Shown: positions 8,576 through 13,206 of the stretch, in pieces | Layout: each line of letters starts with the position of its first letter | How positions within the stretch are numbered: position 1 is the first letter of the stretch | From: Dimargaris cristalligena | Taxonomy: Eukaryota; Kickxellomycota; Dimargaritomycetes; Dimargaritales; Dimargaritaceae | Direction of reading: 5' to 3' | Assembly (NCBI GenBank): GCA_027576995.1 | Contig: JANBQC010000646.1 | Coordinates: 1 to 13,206, forward strand | DNA length: 13,206 bases | Translations under genes and position numbers: made by a program | The notes under the pieces: generated by a model | Seen by the model: only the letters and a program-made list of their open reading frames with translations | What the model was told of the DNA's origin: nothing | Database searches by the model: none

Positions 8576-9799
8576 TGCCTGCGTAATCCCTGATACCTGG
8601 GTTGCGATTCCTTTTGGGAACTCGTTTATACCCCACCAGTTTACTACACAATTTTATTTTATTTTTTGCCCTTTGGTATGGCTTATCATTCCCATTTTTT
8701 TTTAATGATTTCCGGCTTCTTTGAGTCAATTAACCCGCTTACTTGAAAATCTTTCATTTTGTTTATTTTCATTCGAGGTTATTCGAACTCTCGGGTCATT
8801 TGGTTTCTGCTTCTACAGTTTCCCTTTCTATGGAGTTGGTGTTTCACTGGGCTAATGCCACTCTTGACCGTCTTTTTACTTAACATCTTGCCATATGTTT
8901 ACTATTTTGTTTACTCGTGTATCATCATTCTCTTCTCACTTGTACAACCCCACTCCCTTTTTGTATACTTTTTACATATCTCATACTGCCTACCCCCGAC
9001 TATTCGACATACTATTACTTCTATCTTTATTATTGCGCTTACATAATACATATACGCCCATCGTTTGTTATATTTTTAAACCCATTATCCACCTGTGTTA
9101 CTTGACTGGGGCCGTTTTGCCACCCTCCACTTTCTTGGCTTAGCCAACAATTACCAATGAACTAATAATATAATGGTTTGTAATACCCCCAGCGTTTGTG
9201 ACTTGACCTATTAGGAGCTGGATGTATCCACGCCCCCCACCTTTGATCATGGTATAATGTTGCTTGAATTTCTGAAGGTCAGAGGGTAGAGTGTAGCTAA
9301 CCTAGCTGTTTAGAGGTATATCTTGGATGCTCAGTTACGGTTGATAGTCTATGCCAGGATTGTACCATCGAGGGTTAAAGTGGTTGGTTTGGTACTTAAC
9401 TCAGGCATGCTATTTCGGGTGGGGTTAGTTATATAATAAACGAGGTGCTAGGTGACTAGAACCCCCCTTACTCTTCCACAGTTTTTACAAGGAGTAAATC
9501 GGCCTGATTTGTTGAATATGCCGCTAAACCACAAAATCGATAGCAAGTACTGCCTCTTTTATACATAGTTAGAATCGGGTCTATGTAAACTTATTTGGTT
9601 CATTGTATCGCCACAATACAATACAGCCGATGATAGTGCATTATTCATTTGGCAACCTGTCGGTCGCAATATAAGGAGCCGGGAGGCAACGGCCCACCCT
9701 AATGAATCAAACGGGGTCTATATATATCTATACATTTATTGGTGATAGTAATGAAACATAAAGGGTAAGGATATACTGCGAATGCAAACGAGGAGAGGT
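8576..9799. other. Intergenic region between convergent WD40 and PET117 genes
   Basis: T-rich plus strand right after the WD40 stop (TTTTATTTTATTTTTT near 8652 and a T-run near 8694), probably its 3' UTR and termination zone. The open frames are hydrophobic artefacts of T-rich sequence. No gene, RNA or repeat of note was found. An AATAAA on the plus strand at 9435-9440 is too far (860 nt) to assign with confidence to the WD40 gene. Confidence 0.6.
9735..9740 (-). terminator. Candidate polyadenylation signal of PET117
   Basis: Plus-strand TTTATT reads AATAAA on the minus strand, about 60 nt downstream of the PET117 stop, a normal distance for a cleavage and polyadenylation signal. Confidence 0.45.
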
Positions 9800-10224
9800 C
9801 TACCGACTAATGTTCTGTTCCTTTTCGTATTCCGCCTGCAGCGACCGCTGGACTTCGAGCTCGGCCTGGTTTTGTAGTTTACGGCGACGCCGTTCTTCGT
9901 CCTTGATAATACCGTAATGCATAATCTTGAAGGTTTCAAGGGGGGAAGGGTGTTGTTGTACATGGCATAGGGATACGGATTTGGGTATGTTATAGAGGAG
10001 GAGGAGAGGCGATGGAAGAGTGGTGTAAATAGAAGGGAACCAAGTAGTCTCTCCCCTCTTTTCCAGTTATACATGGGGGTGCTAATGGAGGGAGATCGTT
10101 GCATCTGGCCTACTCGGGCTGGACTTACCTCTCGCTCTTGACGCTGTTGGTAGTGGACCCCGTAAATGACGGCCCCGGAGAAAATGAGCGAGGCCAGGAG
10201 GGCCATTTTGCCACCGTGTGACAT
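9800..10224 (-). CDS. PET117: Cytochrome c oxidase assembly protein PET117
   Basis: A small mitochondrial inner-membrane protein needed for complex IV assembly; in yeast Pet117 works with the haem a synthase Cox15. I read two exons on the minus strand: 10224-10129 and 9925-9800, joined in phase 0 by a 203-nt intron (GTAAGT...TTCAAG), giving 73 residues. MSHGGKMALLASLIFSGAVI opens with a basic residue and a single hydrophobic helix (about 7-25). VHYQQRQERE follows and, across the splice, IMHYGIIKDEERRRRKLQ, matching the family pattern of QxxxR, then (V/I)I(R/K)DxER, then a charged helix (LEVQRSLQAEYEKEQ). Family members are about 70-110 residues, so it appears complete. An upstream in-frame extension exists only with a TTG start and is unconserved, so the ATG at 10224 is chosen. 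The AG used at 9927-9926 was chosen because it gives the family's exact spacing between ERE and the IKD motif. Confidence 0.9.
9926..10128 (-). other. PET117 intron
   Basis: 203 nt from GTAAGT to CTTCAAG, phase 0. Retaining it keeps the frame open for a long way, producing a false 179-residue reading frame that hides the true protein. Confidence 0.8.
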
Positions 10225-11438
10225 GGTGGAGTTGGGAATGGGTAAGTGAATGAGATTAAGGCTGGGGAGGGTCAAAAACAGTTATGGGTTGGCCGAAGGG
10301 GCCGGGTTGAACATGGGGAAAGTGAAGGCAGGCAAAGGAATCTGGAAGAAGTAGACGTTGTGAGTGATTGAAGCCCAAGTATATGCACTTTGGATAAGGT
10401 GAGGGGAAAATAATGCAAGGCTGTCGTCGTTGGGGGCGGGTATATGTGGTTAATGAATACTGCGGAAGGGATGTCGCTTAGTTAGATAAAGCCCAAACTA
10501 GACTGTCAAAAATATGCCCATTTTTGGGCTCGATCTCGTAACCCTTTTTATCTTTAGTTTTCGGGACTTCTCTTGAGGAAATAACCCTCTCACATTTATA
10601 CAAAGGAAGTAAACCTTGGTTATAAAAGACGATTGAAAAGAGGAATCATTAGCAGTTGTTTAGTGTTTCGTTTATTGGAAAGTAAAGGAAATGTATATAT
10701 GTTGGCGTGCTAGGTGCCAAGGCGTCAAGGAATGAGTACCGCGAGTATCCCGAAGGAGGCTCTGATCTGCCACGGTGTTTTAATTGCAACTGCCAGAGTT
10801 TAGTCTAGTGTGAATAACCTAGCGTTAAACATCTCGAACCATTCCTTAAAAGTAATGCTTCTGGCATATCCACGCTGTTAATTCCACATATAAATGTTGT
10901 GAAACATAGGGATCCAACCTGGTGCCCACTACCCGATGGTTATAAATACTGCCGCCATTTAGTAATTGGGACTTGTGGGAGCATGCAGGAACCTCTCTGC
11001 CCGGTTAACAACTGGAGTGTATAGAATGATCCTTTTTTTTACTGGCCAATTTTGGTTATAGAACTCACGCACTAGATAGGACCTGTGAATTAGTAGTCAG
11101 GTGACCACGAAAAAAATTGGTTGGAATCAGTGTAATAAAAAGGTATCCCAACCGCATACCACCACTATAGAACGATTGGACTGGTAGGGTAATTAGGCCC
11201 ACCATAATACCCTCCCTATACTCTCCTATTGAATACGGGGACCAAATACCAACCGAATATACCCTCTTCCTTCGGTAAGCATTAATCAAGCAACTTGATA
11301 ACAGTCAAAAACGACCAATACCTTATTTATTCAGAAGTCATAAGATATATCAGTACCAACGTTACCGCCAATCGTCTATATAAAATGATAAAGCAAATTC
11401 AAACACCCTTCGGGCTATTCGCCCAGCCTAGGTGACAT
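10225..11438. other. Intergenic region upstream of PET117 and downstream of TRM8
   Basis: Bases 10225-10370 are purine-rich on the plus strand (GAAGGGG, GGGGAAAGTGAAGG), i.e. a pyrimidine-rich leader for minus-strand PET117. Near 10516-10529 a short perfect stem GCCCA/TGGGC flanks TTTT. The rest is AT-rich with no recognisable coding or RNA gene on either strand. Confidence 0.6.
11326..11331 (-). terminator. Candidate polyadenylation signal of TRM8
   Basis: Plus-strand TTTATT reads AATAAA on the minus strand, about 108 nt downstream of the TRM8 stop codon. Confidence 0.4.
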
Positions 11439-12798
<1,360 letters not shown>

Positions 12799-13206
12799 GG
12801 TTGCAAAGGGACAATAAAATTGGAATGAGCAGAGCGAAAAGGCGCTAGAGTGAACCCAGTAAAGAAATCCGAAACGCAAGGCCAAACAACAGTGGCTCGG
12901 TTGGTACATGCTGGGGAAACAGCCAATCTCGATAGCTGTAGAAACGCGAACGCGCTCAACCGCCACAGCTACAAGCACCCACACTAGTTTAGTAGTGGAG
13001 TTGGAGAAATTGGTGGCTAATTAGGGGAGCGATGGTCCTTTTTTTCCGGCTCTACGCTCGGGTTAAAGAATAAGAGCCACAGTACTTTGCTTTGGTGTGG
13101 TTAGTGTAGCTTAATGAAAGGACTTCTTCTCTCCCTACTCTCCCGCACCAGCCAACCTTTGGGTGAATAGTCGTCTTCCTGAGACCCCTCTCGCTATTCC
13201 TCTTTA
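12799..13206. other. Upstream region of TRM8
   Basis: Presumed TRM8 promoter and leader on the minus strand. The TRM8 frame stays open upstream of its ATG for over 180 nt, with one further in-frame ATG at 12909-12907. The last 100 bases are CT-rich on the plus strand (CTTCTTCTCTCCCTACTCTC), which could precede a divergent gene outside the window. No RNA gene or other coding region was recognised. Confidence 0.5.

Noticed and set aside
8759..9143. Several hydrophobic open frames after the WD40 gene, looking like membrane proteins
   Set aside because: They come from T-rich non-coding DNA, which encodes Phe, Leu, Ser and Tyr in all plus frames. No start context, motif or splice structure supports them.
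9736..10275. A 179-residue continuous minus-strand frame over the PET117 locus
   Set aside because: It starts with TTG and reads through the intron in the wrong frame after exon 1. Splicing restores the conserved C-terminal half.
13098..13125. TTAGTGTAGCTTAATG resembles the start of an animal mitochondrial tRNA-Phe
   Set aside because: No matching anticodon stem, T-arm or acceptor partner follows, so a chance match.

Overview
The window is eukaryotic nuclear DNA, most likely from a filamentous or early-diverging fungus. Four of the five genes contain spliceosomal introns with GTRAG donors, most of them 150-300 nt. The gene set includes a mitochondrial Hsp70, a cytochrome oxidase assembly factor, a molybdopterin synthase small subunit, and a WD40 protein of a type (DUF2415) that I know mainly from fungi. 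Gene starts are preceded by strand-specific pyrimidine-rich leaders, as is common in fungi. The phylum is inference only; I could not run a search.

Layout, left to right. (1) Bases 1-1480, minus strand: the 5' two thirds of an uninterrupted mitochondrial Hsp70 gene (presequence, complete ATPase domain, start of the substrate-binding domain), cut by the window edge. Its strong codon bias leaves a 480-codon open frame on the opposite strand. (2) 1481-3354: intergenic, with a purine-rich plus strand next to Hsp70, a CT-rich block, an ACT microsatellite and a cluster of CCAAT boxes. (3) 3355-3851, plus strand: MOCS2A/MoaD-type molybdopterin synthase sulfur carrier in two exons, the first only 9 nt, ending in the functional Gly-Gly. 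(4) 3852-5866: about 2 kb with no recognisable gene but many simple repeats and an 18-bp perfect palindrome. (5) 5867-8575, plus strand: six-exon WD40/DUF2415 protein of 341 residues. (6) 8576-9799: AT/T-rich intergenic DNA. (7) 9800-10224, minus strand: PET117-like cytochrome c oxidase assembly protein, two exons, 73 residues. (8) 10225-11438: intergenic. (9) 11439-12798, minus strand: TRM8/METTL1 tRNA m7G46 methyltransferase, three exons (first 21 nt), 315 residues with two low-complexity insertions. (10) 12799-13206: upstream region with no clear gene.

The genes are ordinary housekeeping genes. Two serve mitochondria (protein import and folding; complex IV assembly), one serves molybdenum cofactor synthesis and one serves tRNA modification; nothing shows that they act together. 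All exon structures were rebuilt by hand from splice consensus, reading-frame phase and family conservation. I found no convincing new biological system. The best leads are a perfect splice donor inside the codons for the catalytic tail of MOCS2A, the repeated use of tiny first coding exons, the uncharacterised WD40 gene, and the antisense frame of Hsp70.
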